Source of the DNA: Trichobilharzia regenti | Lineage: Eukaryota > Platyhelminthes > Trematoda > Strigeidida > Schistosomatidae | NCBI GenBank assembly: GCA_944472135.2 | Contig: OX235268.1 | Location: 6,516,589-6,580,588 of the forward strand | DNA: 64,000 bases | Direction: 5' to 3' | Shown: positions 43,157 through 53,955 of the stretch, piece by piece | Position numbering within the stretch: the stretch's first letter is position 1 | Layout: the number at the start of each line of letters is the position of its first letter | Program-made: the position numbers and the translations under genes | Notes under the pieces: generated by a model | What the model was told of the DNA's origin: nothing | What the model saw: only the letters and a program-made list of their open reading frames with translations | Databases searched by the model: none

Positions 43157-43749
43157 TCCCTGGTTTTCAATGGTTCTCTAATTGATATCAATCCGTGATC
43201 AACCCATGAAATCTAGATTGGTTGACCCGAAATCTAGAGAATTGTTCAGCTATACCACTCACTGCATGCAATTACACACAATCATACAACAGGATGGCAT
43301 AAGATGACAGTCTTAAAATTGAATGTCACAAGATGAATGGAGGGAGAGACTGATAACAACGGAATCTTTGTTTATCGAATCAACTGCAAATACATGTAAT
43401 AGGAATGATTCAACACCTGTCCAGGCGGATATCTGGAAAATTCTACTACCCCTACGACAAGAAATAGGAGAGAACAAAGAACACTATAAAACTCAAGTTT
43501 CAAAGTCGTGTGATTACAATTGATGAAATGATTATGAACAGCGATAATTTTTTTCGGAAACGTCATCCAGTAACTACTACTGTTTTACTGTGTGATACAT
43601 TTAATAAACAAACTTGTGTCTGTGTGATCAGATTGTTCGACATGTGCTGAGCAAGTACAACAATACGCGATTCAGACAAACCACGCCTCCTTATTGCTTT
43701 GTCTAGATTCATAAAGGGAACTAATTGTTATAAAAATTATTAGTAGAAT

Positions 43750-43750
<1 letters not shown>

Positions 43751-43780
<30 letters not shown>
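43751..43780. repeat. (TA)n microsatellite
   Basis: Fifteen TA units. It follows a PLE P1-like terminal sequence at about 43625-43735. Confidence 0.95.
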
Positions 43781-44419
43781 CTTTCACAGGAGTTGAATAA
43801 GAGTGTTCGAGTTACACAATATAATAATTAATTAAATGTATAAGTTGTAACAGGTTGTAACATAGACATGACAGGAAATGTAGAATTACGCAAGAGCTCG
43901 AAAAAAACTGCAAAACTTAGAAGGATATAAAAGAAAAATCGAGTCTGGAAAAAACAGTAGACTCGTCCTTATGATAGCTGAATTGATTAAATATTTCCCC
44001 ATTGTATAAAGTACTCTGGTTTCTCTGCCTGTCTGACTAGAGATTCATTCATGGAGAGAAGAAAATGACGCATTGTCTGTCTCTGAAGACTTGGTCTTCA
44101 CTTCGAAAATTACTTTCAACGCCGGGGGGGGCGGGAGTTCATTGAGTTAGAATGACCAGTATCGTTAAGGTACTCAATAATCATATTGATCAAGACGGTT
44201 GACTAATCGGTTTATTGTGATTTGGATAGCGAGTTCCAGTCTTTTATTCTCCTTGAATATACTATCATTTGGTAACGACTGTACTAAGCTTACGTGGCTT
44301 CAAACAAGACTAATATACACGGGAATTCATTGTCTCCTGTTTCATAACAAGAGAAGAGAGACATTTTAAAATGCTGACACAAGTTGATTATTAAAACAAG
44401 ACAAATGGAGAGTATTAAG
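43781..44419. other. No recognised gene
   Basis: Contains a G-rich run near 44121-44133 and an unidentified repeat similar to 30790-31010. No coding content seen. Confidence 0.4.
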
Positions 44420-44625
44420 TTTAAACACCGACTCATATCAGCCATGCTAATAGTGGATCACGTACTCCTGATGAGTTCAGCTTATGTATCAGCAAGAGAT
44501 GGTCGACGCATTCAAATGCCTTGGAAATGTCAAAGTAGATGATAAGTACTAGTTGTTGTCTGTCACGACAGCTGTCACTGTAGTTGAAGATTGAACAATC
44601 AATTCATGGTTGTTTGCTCAAACTC
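44420..44625 (-). mobile_element. Non-LTR RT fragment, palm part (left half)
   Basis: The minus strand reads LIIYFDISKAFECVDHLLLI, then HKLNSSGVRDPLLAWL, an RT palm block with the first catalytic aspartate, of jockey/CR1 type. It looks like the continuation of the fragment at 46105-46830, with a BEL/Pao remnant between. Confidence 0.65.
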
Positions 44626-44722
44626 AACTTCCCTATATTTTTGCGGAGGCATCAATACACCAGTCATCGTCTCATCCGTCGCTGTTCAGAAAGAAGATTG
44701 AAAAACTGTCATAAGTAATATC

Positions 44723-46100
44723 GTGATTAATTGTTGTATTCATTCAAGATCAATGATCCCTGGGTCAAAGAAGGGACAGAGCGTCTTGGAAGCAAACAGG
44801 AAAGTAAGTCATGTTGACTTGTCTGTTACATGTAACGATGTGTTTAATGTTAAGCATTACATGATTGATGTTAATGTTTCGCAGTCTAGGGATAATTGGA
44901 ATATTAAGCTTCCTAAATTTGAACCTCGTTGTTTCGATGGAAACCCAGCTGATTATTTACAGTTTGTAAAGGAGTTTGAAATCATGTTGAGTAGTTTTTT
45001 ATTAAATGATGAAATGAAGTTAATGTATTTGATGAGGTACTACACTGGAGTTGCTGCAAGAGCTATACAGTGCTGTAAGTTCATGCCCCCTAACGAAAGA
45101 TATATTGAGGCGATGCGTATCCTGCGTCAAAGGTTTGGAAGACCTTCGATGATTGTTGGGAACGTATTCGAGACTGTTAAAGATAATGGTAGTCAATTAC
45201 AAGATGACTCCAAGGCACTATCTCAGTTTTTGGATAATCTGATGACTTACAAGAGTTAGTTGATTTCGATGAATTGCATGAGTGATCTGAACTCAAGTTC
45301 CGTCCTAGAGGTAATAGCGAGACGCCTACCTACCTGACTGCAAAGGAAGTGGGTGAAGATAAGCTCTCGCATAGAGGATGAAAGTATTGAGCCAAAGTTC
45401 GATGATTTTCTGAAACTGGTGAAAGATAGTGTCAATCAACCTATGAGCACGTTTGCCAGTACATTGCATCCCACCCTAGAATACAGCAATCTGAGAGCAA
45501 AACGCAATCATTTATGAAGAAAGGGTCTCAGAGAAGAGGATATCGAGAAGGCTTTATGGTGTCTAGTAATCCATATAACAGCTTTCGTGGGACATCCCCA
45601 ACAGATGGGCTACAAGTTGCAAGACAAACACGATTGTGTTTTACACGTTTGCAAGAAGTGCATATAAAAGCAAACTGTGAAGAAATGACCAAGTTTAGTG
45701 GTAAGCTAAATGTGAAATCAAGGTCTGACTTCGAACTGTGTGACGATAATGGTGCGGTCAAGAAGCCTGTAATTCAACTTTTAAGCCGTTGTTGAATAGA
45801 GTGTCACAGACGACACTGCAGTTTGTGCAGGAGAAAAGAGTTACAGTCTCAGAGTGCAGTTCTGACTCCACAAGTTTATAAGGTATTACTAGTCAGATTG
45901 AAGGTATAAAACCTTTTAGGATTTGTGAGGAGGAACCCAAATTGTCTACTGCTGTTATTAAAGAGTTTGCCAATGATGAAGTTGATCATAAAAACGGAGG
46001 TAACGTGGATATTTTTTACAGTGGTCACGATAGTGCAGATATGGTTTGTGAAAATCTTCGGGGGACAGCGTGAGGCCCAGCGTAGCAAGAGCTGGATATT
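44723..46100 (+). pseudogene. BEL/Pao gag remnant
   Basis: The first frame (44723-45259) reads IKLPKFEPRCFDGNPADYLQ, FVKEFEIMLSSFL, LMRYYTGVAARAIQ, then ALSQFLDNLMTYK: the conserved BEL/Pao gag region (the DUF1759-like segment). Frameshifted continuation gives LEVIARRLPTYLQRKW and PKFDDFLKLVKDSV, then a cysteine/histidine cluster (DCVLHVCKKC, KANCEE) near 45630-45680. Beyond about 45800 similarity fades. LTRs, protease and polymerase are not seen. Confidence 0.75.
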
Positions 46101-46104
46101 GACG

Positions 46105-46830
46105 ATTTATGAAACTTGACTGACAACAGCTGATCCTAAAGTTAAAGAAGTCTCTGTAGAAGGTTGCCCATGATCTGGATTTTAGGAATTTATGTTGGTT
46201 CGAACTTACTATACTGCAGATAAGCATACGCTTGAGTAGGTTATTTTTAACTAGTCCCTCCGTAATTCTAGACGATATACGTGTGATATTGACCGGCCCG
46301 TAGTTGTTGACTTTTGATTTCGACCCACATTTGTGTTTAGGTATGATGAATATCATTTCCATTTCTCTGGGTAAGTTTGAGTTCCTAAGGATATTGTGGA
46401 GATTTTAAGCATTAATATGGGAATGTCTGACTGACCATATTAATACAAACACAATGATATACCCCGTCAGTGGCAAAACCTTTAGAGCTTTTGGGAGTAC
46501 TAATAGTCTGGTTAATGTTAGCACAAGTGAATTCAACGGTAGCAGTTTGTTTTGGCGTAGGTAGAGATGAAAGTTGTGTCATATTAGTAGGGTGTATGCC
46601 GAGTAATGGGAATGTAGGTTTCAGGTTGTTAGCTGCAAACATCTTGTTGAGTAATTCACACATGTCTGCAGAGTCATTGTAGTTAGCCTACCTTTGTCGA
46701 TGAAGAGAGAAATGCTGTGGTGGCTTCTGCGATTCAATCGTTTCTTTAGGAGGGTATGCATCCTAGCAGGGCTGACTAGTGCGTTACATTCTCCGTTTCT
46801 CATGCGCAAAAATCTCGAGTCTGCGAGATG
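46105..46830 (-). mobile_element. Non-LTR RT fragment, N-terminal part (right half)
   Basis: Minus-strand pieces in order: HSISLFIDKGRLTT and CELLNKMFAANNLKPTFPLL (pre-RT region), SSKGFATDGVYHCV (46480-46520, the KSSGPDGVP-like block), then IFIIPKHKCGSKSKVNNYGP and NITRISSRITEGLVKNNLL, finally SNQHKFLKSRS. Jockey/CR1-type. Several frame changes. Confidence 0.7.
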
Positions 46831-47577
46831 GAGCCAAAGGCGTTAAGTATTAAACCTAGTGTGCCGAAGTTGTGGTGTTCGAAGCGACTTGTCGAGAGTC
46901 TCTTCAGTTTCGTACTATCCTTTGGCTTTATAAATGGTCTTTTGTGATGGGAAACCTTCAGTCTTTGGAGTGGAATGTAAAAGCATCAATGTAGGTTTCT
47001 CATTTTTGTTAGAAAATGCTTAGAGCTTTCAAGTGATCATGAATGATGAAGCATCCTACCCATTCAGAGGATATTAGTATTGATTAGCGTTGATAACTAT
47101 CAACTATTTTGGATGCAAGAGATTTCAGAAACACAGATATCATACGTGACAAGACACGACTTGAATGTCATGCCAAAGAGAATGTCCGCAAAGATGAAAC
47201 TAGCCACCAAATAATAGTGTCAGCTCTATAAAAATCAACGTATAATCCACCCTGTCTCCTAAAGAAAAACTGCATGCAGTTACTCCCAAGTGAACCTTGA
47301 TTTTTAGGTCTAAATTTATCAGTTCTCCGGTTACTAGACAAACATTTGAAAAGCAGCTGATTGCTGGCAAGGCCAGTTGAAGAATCATGTCCGCCTTACT
47401 GAAAGAACTGGAGTAATGTACAACCAAGGAGTTGGGTACAACCTCTGTTAGAACCAAAACTGACTCGTTGCGGTCCAGTCTCAGGAAACCAGCCTCCGCA
47501 TCCTATTGTTTAGCTGCGAAGTGCAGTCACAGAATGCTCAATAGATAGTAAAAGAAGTGATATTCCGCGGATAGATC
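46831..47577. other. No recognised feature
   Basis: Left flank of the LTR retrotransposon. Nothing recognised; the target word GATC is at 47574-47577. Confidence 0.45.
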
Positions 47578-47966
47578 TGTAGTGCACATTGTACCTTTGA
47601 ACTTTTGTTTAAACTGACTCACCCACGGTGATCCACGTTTTACCTTTTGACTTGTGAGTCTTCCTTACGTTCATAGGTTCGCTCTCTTGTTGTGCTCTCC
47701 TTCTGCACACTCTCCGAGCCTACCTCCAGCAACGTCTGCAGATAAGTTGTACGACTTCTTTATTTATTGAATTTTATATTTCGTCGAATAAAATATAATT
47801 CTCCCAGGTACTCTTGTCACATCAAGTCTTTTTACAACGATACAGTTCGTCAGTATTTGCGCGTCCAGTAGTGTACTGCTAAGCTTAGTAGGTCGCAAAA
47901 CGGTGAAGAAGTTTGTAAGGGTGTTTAGAGTATAGGTCCACTCTAAGCCGTAGTAGAACTCTTACA
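47578..47966 (+). repeat. 5' LTR
   Basis: 389 bp, beginning TGTAGTGCAC and ending ACTCTTACA (TG...CA). AATAAA at 47789-47794 may serve polyadenylation. It differs from the 3' LTR by a missing C in the GGTCGCAAAACGG word. Confidence 0.95.
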
Positions 47967-47968
47967 AG

Positions 47969-47979
47969 TGGTGAGCCCG
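47969..47979 (+). other. Primer-binding site
   Basis: TGGTGAGCCCG starts two bases after the LTR and matches the complement of the tRNA-Trp 3' end (TGGTGACCCCG) at ten of eleven positions. tRNA-Trp priming is reported for the CsRn1 family. Confidence 0.65.
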
Positions 47980-48149
47980 TTTTCACCGTTTTCCGCTATA
48001 GTAGTTTAACGTGTTAACGATTCTTTTTACGTACCGTTTATTTTGTTATTTTTTTTCCTTTCACGCACGGTTATAAAGATTCGATTTGTTTTCTTTGTAC
48101 TTATATTGGTTTTTTTATCACCTTGTTAATATTGTGCCCTGTGTGCAAG

Positions 48150-48980
48150 ATGGCTGACAACAGTTCTGCGTCAGAGATGGCTATAACGCTGCAACTCCCC
48201 GCCTTCTGGACACATCGTCCAGCTGCATGGTTTAATCATATAGAGGCTCAGTTTGCCATTAGACACATACACTCACAAGAGACCAAAGTAAACCACGTGA
48301 TTGTGAGCCTACCCGAAAGTGTCATAGACGAGGTGGCTGACGTTCTCGCAGATCCGTCTCCGGATCGGTACGAGCGGCTCAAGCAGGCGTTAATTCAACG
48401 AGTCGCACTTACTGACCAACAGAAAGTGCAGGAACTTTTCCGCGATGTTCAGTTAGGTGACCGCAAGCCCTCACAAATGTTGAGGCAGATGAAGCAGCTA
48501 GTGGCGGACTTTAAAATTGACGAGGTTTTTCTCAAACAACTTTGGCTTCAAAGATTACCTCAGGCAGTCCAGGGTATCTTAGCACCGATCTACAAGTACC
48601 CCTTACAGGAGATAGCCGAGGCAGCTGATAGAGCCGTAGAGGCCATCAATCCCAAAATTGGCATTTCCGCAACAGTAACTGCTGCTCCCGCTCAGACTAA
48701 AGATTCGTCTGATGGGGGGTCATCAAGCTTTGACGCGGTGGCCCATATTGCCAAGCTATACGAGGAGATCTGTAGTATCCGACAGGAGATGAACTCCAGG
48801 AGTCGTGGACGCAGTCCCTCAAGTTCGCGCAGTAGCAGACCCTTGCCACGTGCTAGCAGCAAGCGCCGACAGTCCCGAAGTAACCAGCCTGGAGTGTGCT
48901 GGTATCATCGACGTTACGGAGCAAAAGCCCAAAAGTGCACTCGCCCGTGCACCTTCGATGTTCAACAGTCGGGAAACTAG
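48150..48980 (+). CDS. gag: Gag of the CsRn1-like element
   Basis: The ATG at 48150 ([20 protein letters not shown]) is chosen because the frame upstream lacks another ATG; 276 residues. It carries the retroelement capsid pattern ([17 protein letters not shown], then [20 protein letters not shown]), a serine/arginine-rich basic segment near residues 220-255, and the box C-x2-H-x9-C-x3-C ([18 protein letters not shown]) near residues 250-267, the CHCC variant typical of CsRn1 elements rather than the common CCHC. Gag packages the RNA into particles. Its end overlaps pol by about 97 nt. Confidence 0.92.
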   Translation: MADNSSASEMAITLQLPAFWTHRPAAWFNHIEAQFAIRHIHSQETKVNHVIVSLPESVIDEVADVLADPSPDRYERLKQALIQRVALTDQQKVQELFRDVQLGDRKPSQMLRQMKQLVADFKIDEVFLKQLWLQRLPQAVQGILAPIYKYPLQEIAEAADRAVEAINPKIGISATVTAAPAQTKDSSDGGSSSFDAVAHIAKLYEEICSIRQEMNSRSRGRSPSSSRSSRPLPRASSKRRQSRSNQPGVCWYHRRYGAKAQKCTRPCTFDVQQSGN

Positions 48981-51900
48981 CAAGCCAGCACGTACTGGCG
49001 ACTAACGTCGCTGGCGAACCACTCTCATGTCGCCTCTTCTATGTTACCGACCGTAACACTGGGATACGCTTCCTAATTGATACCGGAGCAGAGGTCAGTG
49101 TAATCCCACCCACAGTAGAGGAGCGCAGGCGGCCAATGTCTCTTCAACTACGAGCCGCAAACGGTTCGCCAATTGCTACGTTCGGCAGGCGCTTTATAGA
49201 TCTTAACATCGGTTTGCGTCGTTCACTTCGTTGGGTCTTCCTGGTGGCAGACGTTACCACAGGTATAATTGGCATGGATCTATTGCAGCACTACCAATTA
49301 CTGGTAGATACAGGTAATCATAAGTTAAAAGATCCTGTCACAAACCTCTCCGTCAGCGGTATTGTCACACAAGGCCCAGCCCTCAGCCCGGTATATGCCA
49401 CACCCACTAGCACTGGTCCTTATTCGCATATACTGCAGTCTTTTTCAGATTTGTTCAAACCTAGCAGCGGCCTGCCATGTGCGACTTCCAACGTCAAACA
49501 CCATATTGTCACTACTGGCCCGCCAGTTTTCGCAAAGCCGAGGCGACTATCCCCAGAAAAACTAAAGGTTGTCAAAGCGGAGTTTGAGCATATGCTGGAA
49601 ATGGGGATTATTAGGCCATCCAGCAGCCCGTGGTCCTCACCGTTGCACCTGGTACCTAAGAATAACGGTTTAGATTGGCGTCCTTGTGGCGACTACCGCA
49701 GACTAAACGCACAAACTGTTCCCGATCGCTACCCTGTCCCGCACATACACGATTTAACCGCCTCACTCAAGGGAGCTCGAGTATTCAGCAAACTGGACCT
49801 TACACGGGCTTACTACCAGATTCCCGTCGACCCCGAAGATATACCTAAGACTGCTGTGATTACACCGTTTGGCCTGTTCGAGTTTCTTCGAATGCCTTTT
49901 GGCTTACGGAACGCTGCACAAACCTTCCAGCGTTTTATACATGACGTTTTGCGCGGGCTTGATTTCGCCTTCGCCTATCTGGACGATATCTTGGTAGCTA
50001 GTCCAGATGAAGCCACTCATCAACTTCATTTGCAGACAGTTTTCCAAAGACTTGTGACACACTCCCTCACACTCAACTTGCCGAAGTGTCAGATTGGAGC
50101 CACTTCCCTGAAATTTTTGGGACATAGGATAGACAAAGATGGAATTTATCCGTTACCTGACCGGGTAGAAGCTATTCAAAACTTCCCTCTACCCACTTCT
50201 CCCAAGGCACTACGCACCTTTCTCGGGATGGTTAGTTACTACCGTCGCTTTATCCCACAGTGTGCTCATATCGTGACCCCCTTGACTGACATGCTTAAAG
50301 GGAAATGCAAGTCTTTGGTGTTCACTAAGGAAGCCTCGACAGCTTTTGCAGCTATCAAGAAAGCTATTGCTGACGCCACAATGTTGGTCCATCTAGATGT
50401 TCAACTTCCAATCAGCATCTCCGTAGATGCCTCTAATACTGCGATCGGAGCCGTCCTTCAACAGCGTATGGCTAATGTATGGCTACCGATTGCTTTCTTT
50501 TCACGTAAACTTACCGCATGCGAATCTCGATACAGCACATTCGGTAGGGAACTTCTCGCTGTCTACGCTGCTGTCAAGCATTTTCGTCACTTCGTGGAAG
50601 GCCGGCAATTTACGGTATTTACCGACCATAAGCCATTGACGTACGCCCTCCACACTACTTCAGACCGGTATTCACCGCGAGAATCACGCCATTTAGACTA
50701 TATTTCCCAGTTCACTTCTGATATCCAGCACGTTTCTGGATCGGATAACGCGGTAGCAGACGCTTTGTCTCGCGTATGTGCTACGTCCGTACCACCAACC
50801 ATCGATCTTCATAAAATGGCCGAACTCCAACTGAACGATTTGAACTTAGAACACCTGTCAAATAAAACCTCACTGAAAATAGAACGCGTCCCCTTGCTAA
50901 ACAGTGAGGCAACTATACTTTGCGATATGTCAACTGGTACTCCTCGACCGATTGTTCCCACGTCTTTACGCCGAACTGTGTTTGAGTCACTCCACAACCT
51001 CTCCCATCCTGGCATACGAGCAACGGACAAGTTGATTTCTGCGAGATTTGCGTGGCCCGGTATGAACCGTGATGTGCGTCAATGGACACGTGCTTGTGTG
51101 CAATGCCAACGTGCTAAAGTCACCAAGCATAACATCACGCCGTTGGGGACGTTTGCGACCCCAGACGCTCGGTTCCATCATATCCACCTGGATATAGTAG
51201 GGCCTCTGCCCCCGTCTAACGGCTGCTCGTATTTACTCACATGTGTGGATCGTTTCACACGTTGGCCGGAAGCCATTCCGATACCTGATGTAACGGCTCA
51301 AACCGTCTGTCGTGCCTTCATGGATGGCTGGGTTGCCCATTTTGGATGTCCCGCAACTGTCACTACCGACCGCGGACAACAGTTTGAATCCACAAGCTTC
51401 AAAGAATTGTTAGAGATGCTGGGATGCAAACGCATTCGCACAACCGCGTATCATCCCGCGGCAAATGGCCTAGTAGAACGTTTCCACCGTCAACTCAAAG
51501 CTGCGTTGATGGCAGTGGACAACAGTAAGTGGACAGATTCGCTACCACTGGTCCTGCTTAGCATCCGGGCTACGCTTAAGGGGGATCTGCAGTGCTCGCC
51601 AGCTGAATTGGTGTACGGTACCACCATGCGTTTACCAGGCGAGCTAATCGCTCCCGAAACTTTCGAGCCAAATTTCCCGGATACCACCCGTTACGCTCAG
51701 CAACTTAAAAGTTTTATGCAGCGACTCCGACCAGTTTCCACACGCACTCAGAACCGAAAGGTTCAGGTTGATCGGCGACTTGATGACTGTACACACGTTT
51801 TCGTGCGTCACGACGCCATACGAAAGCCATTACAACCACCGTATGACGGGCCTTTTAAGGTCCTTAGTCGTAAAGATAAATTTTTCGTTATTGACCGATG

Positions 51901-52135
51901 CGGCCGCCCAGACACTGTCAGCATAGACAGACTTAAAGCGGCATACACTGAAGAACCTTCACCCTCCCCATCGGCTCAATCAAATAGCCCCACTGAACCT
52001 AGTCCTTGTCCAGACTCAACTACTTCACCTCCGGTGGTGAATGATGATTCTCCTACCGTCACCAGTAAGACCCCTGTCACACGTGCTGGTCGACGTGTTC
52101 ACTGGCCCAAGAGGTTCGTAGAATTCTTTCACTGA
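48896..52135 (+). CDS. pol: Pol polyprotein: protease, RT, RNase H, integrase
   Basis: This lies in the -1 frame relative to gag, open from 48884 with no ATG before the protease, so it is presumably made as Gag-Pol by -1 frameshifting, perhaps at the A/C runs in 48921-48937. Domains counted from 48896: aspartic protease IDTGAEVS (residues 61-68); RT with [12 protein letters not shown] and YLDDIL (about 360-365); RNase H with SVDAS (about 508), the GRELLAV glutamate (about 551) and FTDHKPLT (about 574); integrase with the zinc-binding HHCC module (700-740), LDIVGP, TDRGQQF and NGLVERF in a D-D-x35-E arrangement (about 765, 824, 860); and a GPY/F-like module YDGPFKV. No stop or catalytic loss was seen. 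It ends in a serine/proline-rich tail. Confidence 0.95.
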   Translation: MLVSSTLRSKSPKVHSPVHLRCSTVGKLASQHVLATNVAGEPLSCRLFYVTDRNTGIRFLIDTGAEVSVIPPTVEERRRPMSLQLRAANGSPIATFGRRFIDLNIGLRRSLRWVFLVADVTTGIIGMDLLQHYQLLVDTGNHKLKDPVTNLSVSGIVTQGPALSPVYATPTSTGPYSHILQSFSDLFKPSSGLPCATSNVKHHIVTTGPPVFAKPRRLSPEKLKVVKAEFEHMLEMGIIRPSSSPWSSPLHLVPKNNGLDWRPCGDYRRLNAQTVPDRYPVPHIHDLTASLKGARVFSKLDLTRAYYQIPVDPEDIPKTAVITPFGLFEFLRMPFGLRNAAQTFQRFIHDVLRGLDFAFAYLDDILVASPDEATHQLHLQTVFQRLVTHSLTLNLPKCQIGATSLKFLGHRIDKDGIYPLPDRVEAIQNFPLPTSPKALRTFLGMVSYYRRFIPQCAHIVTPLTDMLKGKCKSLVFTKEASTAFAAIKKAIADATMLVHLDVQLPISISVDASNTAIGAVLQQRMANVWLPIAFFSRKLTACESRYSTFGRELLAVYAAVKHFRHFVEGRQFTVFTDHKPLTYALHTTSDRYSPRESRHLDYISQFTSDIQHVSGSDNAVADALSRVCATSVPPTIDLHKMAELQLNDLNLEHLSNKTSLKIERVPLLNSEATILCDMSTGTPRPIVPTSLRRTVFESLHNLSHPGIRATDKLISARFAWPGMNRDVRQWTRACVQCQRAKVTKHNITPLGTFATPDARFHHIHLDIVGPLPPSNGCSYLLTCVDRFTRWPEAIPIPDVTAQTVCRAFMDGWVAHFGCPATVTTDRGQQFESTSFKELLEMLGCKRIRTTAYHPAANGLVERFHRQLKAALMAVDNSKWTDSLPLVLLSIRATLKGDLQCSPAELVYGTTMRLPGELIAPETFEPNFPDTTRYAQQLKSFMQRLRPVSTRTQNRKVQVDRRLDDCTHVFVRHDAIRKPLQPPYDGPFKVLSRKDKFFVIDRCGRPDTVSIDRLKAAYTEEPSPSPSAQSNSPTEPSPCPDSTTSPPVVNDDSPTVTSKTPVTRAGRRVHWPKRFVEFFH

Positions 52136-53547
52136 ACTAATCCATAGGTAAGGCTACTAGTGATTTTTTATTCCTTGTCACAATTTCTTATTCAATTCTG
52201 CTATATTTAATCTATTTGGTCCCGCTTCTGGGAGTAGTCGTTTTAACCCTCACTAATCCTTTTAATCTTTATCTCTCGTTACAGAGGACCAGCAGCAGTT
52301 TGTTTTTACCCCTAATTTTTCATATCAATCTACTCGCTAGATCAGTTGGCGTCTCATGTCATCTTGTAACCCACACCAAAAGAGGAATTATGAATAGTAT
52401 ATTACCTTTCCAAAAAAAAAATTTAATTATTATGTAAAAAAAAAAATTTTATAAAATATATTTTAAAAAAAAGTAAAAAAAAATGTAAAATAATAATAAA
52501 TAAACAAAAAAAATTATTTTTAAATAAAAAAAAGATTATAAAAAAAACAAAAAAAAAAATCCACTGTATAGTTAAATGTACAGATATACATATTTTTTTT
52601 TGCGCATAAATGCTTCACTTCTATGCTGTACATAGTAATTCGCTCAATTTATTTTCACAGCCTGTACTATATTCCTTCGGGTTTATGCCCTCCCGCAATT
52701 CATTTATTTTGTGAACCGTACTTATAAACATTATGCATCATCTTAGTTATGCACTTAGCAACATGAACAAAGTAATTTTGGTAATGATAACTACTCATAG
52801 CTATGGGTTATGTACTAACTTCTCTGTAATTTTATAAGTTCTCACAGGGTAGAAACTTCCTTTGTTTTATCTCATTCTAACGTACTACTTCCAAGTTGCA
52901 CCACTTTTCCTCGCATTGATTTCGCACAAGCTTTTGTAGTACCTTTACACCGATTTTGAAATCTTAACCTTTCTTTCCCATTTTCTTCTGTTTTTTTTTT
53001 ACCCTGCTCCTTATCATACGCTGGTATAATGATTGCCTTTAACATGACTGCTAGGTTCTGTTGAAGCGGAGGAAGGGAGCATTGGTCTAATATGAAAGTT
53101 AGACATAATGAATCACCTTCTTGCTACGACAGCCTCGGCGCCAGAGGTTTACCATCAAACCTCCACATAAGTAAGCTTGTAATAGTGCGGAATTAAAAAA
53201 AAAAGAATGAATCGATACAATAAAAAAATAAATAAAAAAAAGATTAATAAAAATATGAAAGACAAAAAAAAAAAAAATAAAAAAAAAAACATCAGACCGC
53301 AGAAGCTTACAACCACACAAGGCACCAGCGCCATTTCTTATCATATTCCGTCTTACTTCACTAATCATGTACATACCACTTCCAACTTATCTTAATTTTT
53401 TTCTCTTTTCTTTTGCTTTCTTTCCTTTCGGTGAAATTTCTTTTTTTTACTATTGCTATTTTCAAACCTTCTCATTCACCCATTGCTACTGTGCCAAGCC
53501 ATCCTACTGTTGTATATCGAAGCTTGCTGGTTTCCCACCAACCTTCT
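52136..53547 (+). other. AT-rich non-coding tail of the element, no env
   Basis: 1.4 kb between pol and the polypurine tract, with many A runs (52410-52560, 53190-53290). The lysine-rich open frames here are products of those runs. No signal peptide, membrane anchor or env-like frame. Confidence 0.7.
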
Positions 53548-53556
53548 AGGGGGGGA
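53548..53556 (+). other. Polypurine tract
   Basis: AGGGGGGGA five bases before the 3' LTR, the expected plus-strand primer. Confidence 0.85.
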
Positions 53557-53561
53557 TAACC

Positions 53562-53951
53562 TGTAGTGCACATTGTACCTTTGAACTTTTGTTTAAACTG
53601 ACTCACCCACGGTGATCCACGTTTTACCTTTTGACTTGTGAGTCTTCCTTACGTTCATAGGTTCGCTCTCTTGTTGTGCTCTCCTTCTGCACACTCTCCG
53701 AGCCTACCTCCAGCAACGTCTGCAGATAAGTTGTACGACTTCTTTATTTATTGAATTTTATATTTCGTCGAATAAAATATAATTCTCCCAGGTACTCTTG
53801 TCACATCAAGTCTTTTTACAACGATACAGTTCGTCAGTATTTGCGCGTCCAGTAGTGTACTGCTAAGCTTAGTAGGTCGCCAAAACGGTGAAGAAGTTTG
53901 TAAGGGTGTTTAGAGTATAGGTCCACTCTAAGCCGTAGTAGAACTCTTACA
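53562..53951 (+). repeat. 3' LTR
   Basis: 390 bp; identical to the 5' LTR by eye apart from one extra C in GGTCGCCAAAACGG. Followed by GATC, the second half of the target duplication. Confidence 0.95.
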
Positions 53952-53955
53952 GATC

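Larger units (their letters stand above)
42566..43207 (+). mobile_element. Composite double-hammerhead SINE-2 unit with 12-bp target duplication
   Basis: One 642-bp block lies between exact repeats GAAATCTAGATT (42554-42565 and 43208-43219) inside PLE P2. Within it are an inverted SINE-2 3' tail (42569-42659), a SINE-2 head plus hammerhead and 3' tail (42660-42846), then a complete SINE-2 (42850-43207). Both plus-strand heads have a B box GGTTCGAATCCC. The single outer duplication indicates it arrived as one unit. Confidence 0.82.
41220..43625 (+). mobile_element. PLE P2 copy, RT to 3' end, with two SINE insertions
   Basis: Without the insertions at 41361-41534 and 42566-43207, this is a long P2 copy: RT (41651-41941), post-palm SVYRKPTHSN-like block (42025-42055), linker (42130-42360), GIY-YIG region (42430-42553 and 43208-43300), C-terminal block (DEWRERLITTESLFI at 43330-43380) and the 3' end near 43620. 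Frames are broken in the linker and endonuclease. Confidence 0.82.
47578..53951 (+). mobile_element. Complete CsRn1-like Ty3/gypsy LTR retrotransposon, young
   Basis: Structure: 5' LTR, primer site, gag, overlapping pol in the -1 frame, a long AT-rich tail region, polypurine tract, 3' LTR; 6374 bp, bounded by the 4-bp target duplication GATC (47574-47577 and 53952-53955). The CHCC Gag box and the tRNA-Trp-like primer site place it in the CsRn1 family known from flukes. The two LTRs differ by one inserted base, so insertion is recent. All enzymatic domains are open and their key residues present. No env gene. Confidence 0.95.

Noticed and set aside
44100..44160. G-rich run as a regulatory quadruplex
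   Set aside because: Only one long G run with no set of four separated runs; similar runs at 32049 and 58045 also stand alone.
48805..49005. A separate small protein overlapping the end of gag
   Set aside because: It is a third-frame shadow of the gag/pol overlap with no motif and no sensible start.
52136..53547. An env-like or accessory gene in the LTR element
   Set aside because: Frames are lysine/phenylalanine-rich products of A runs, without signal peptide, cleavage site or membrane anchor pattern.
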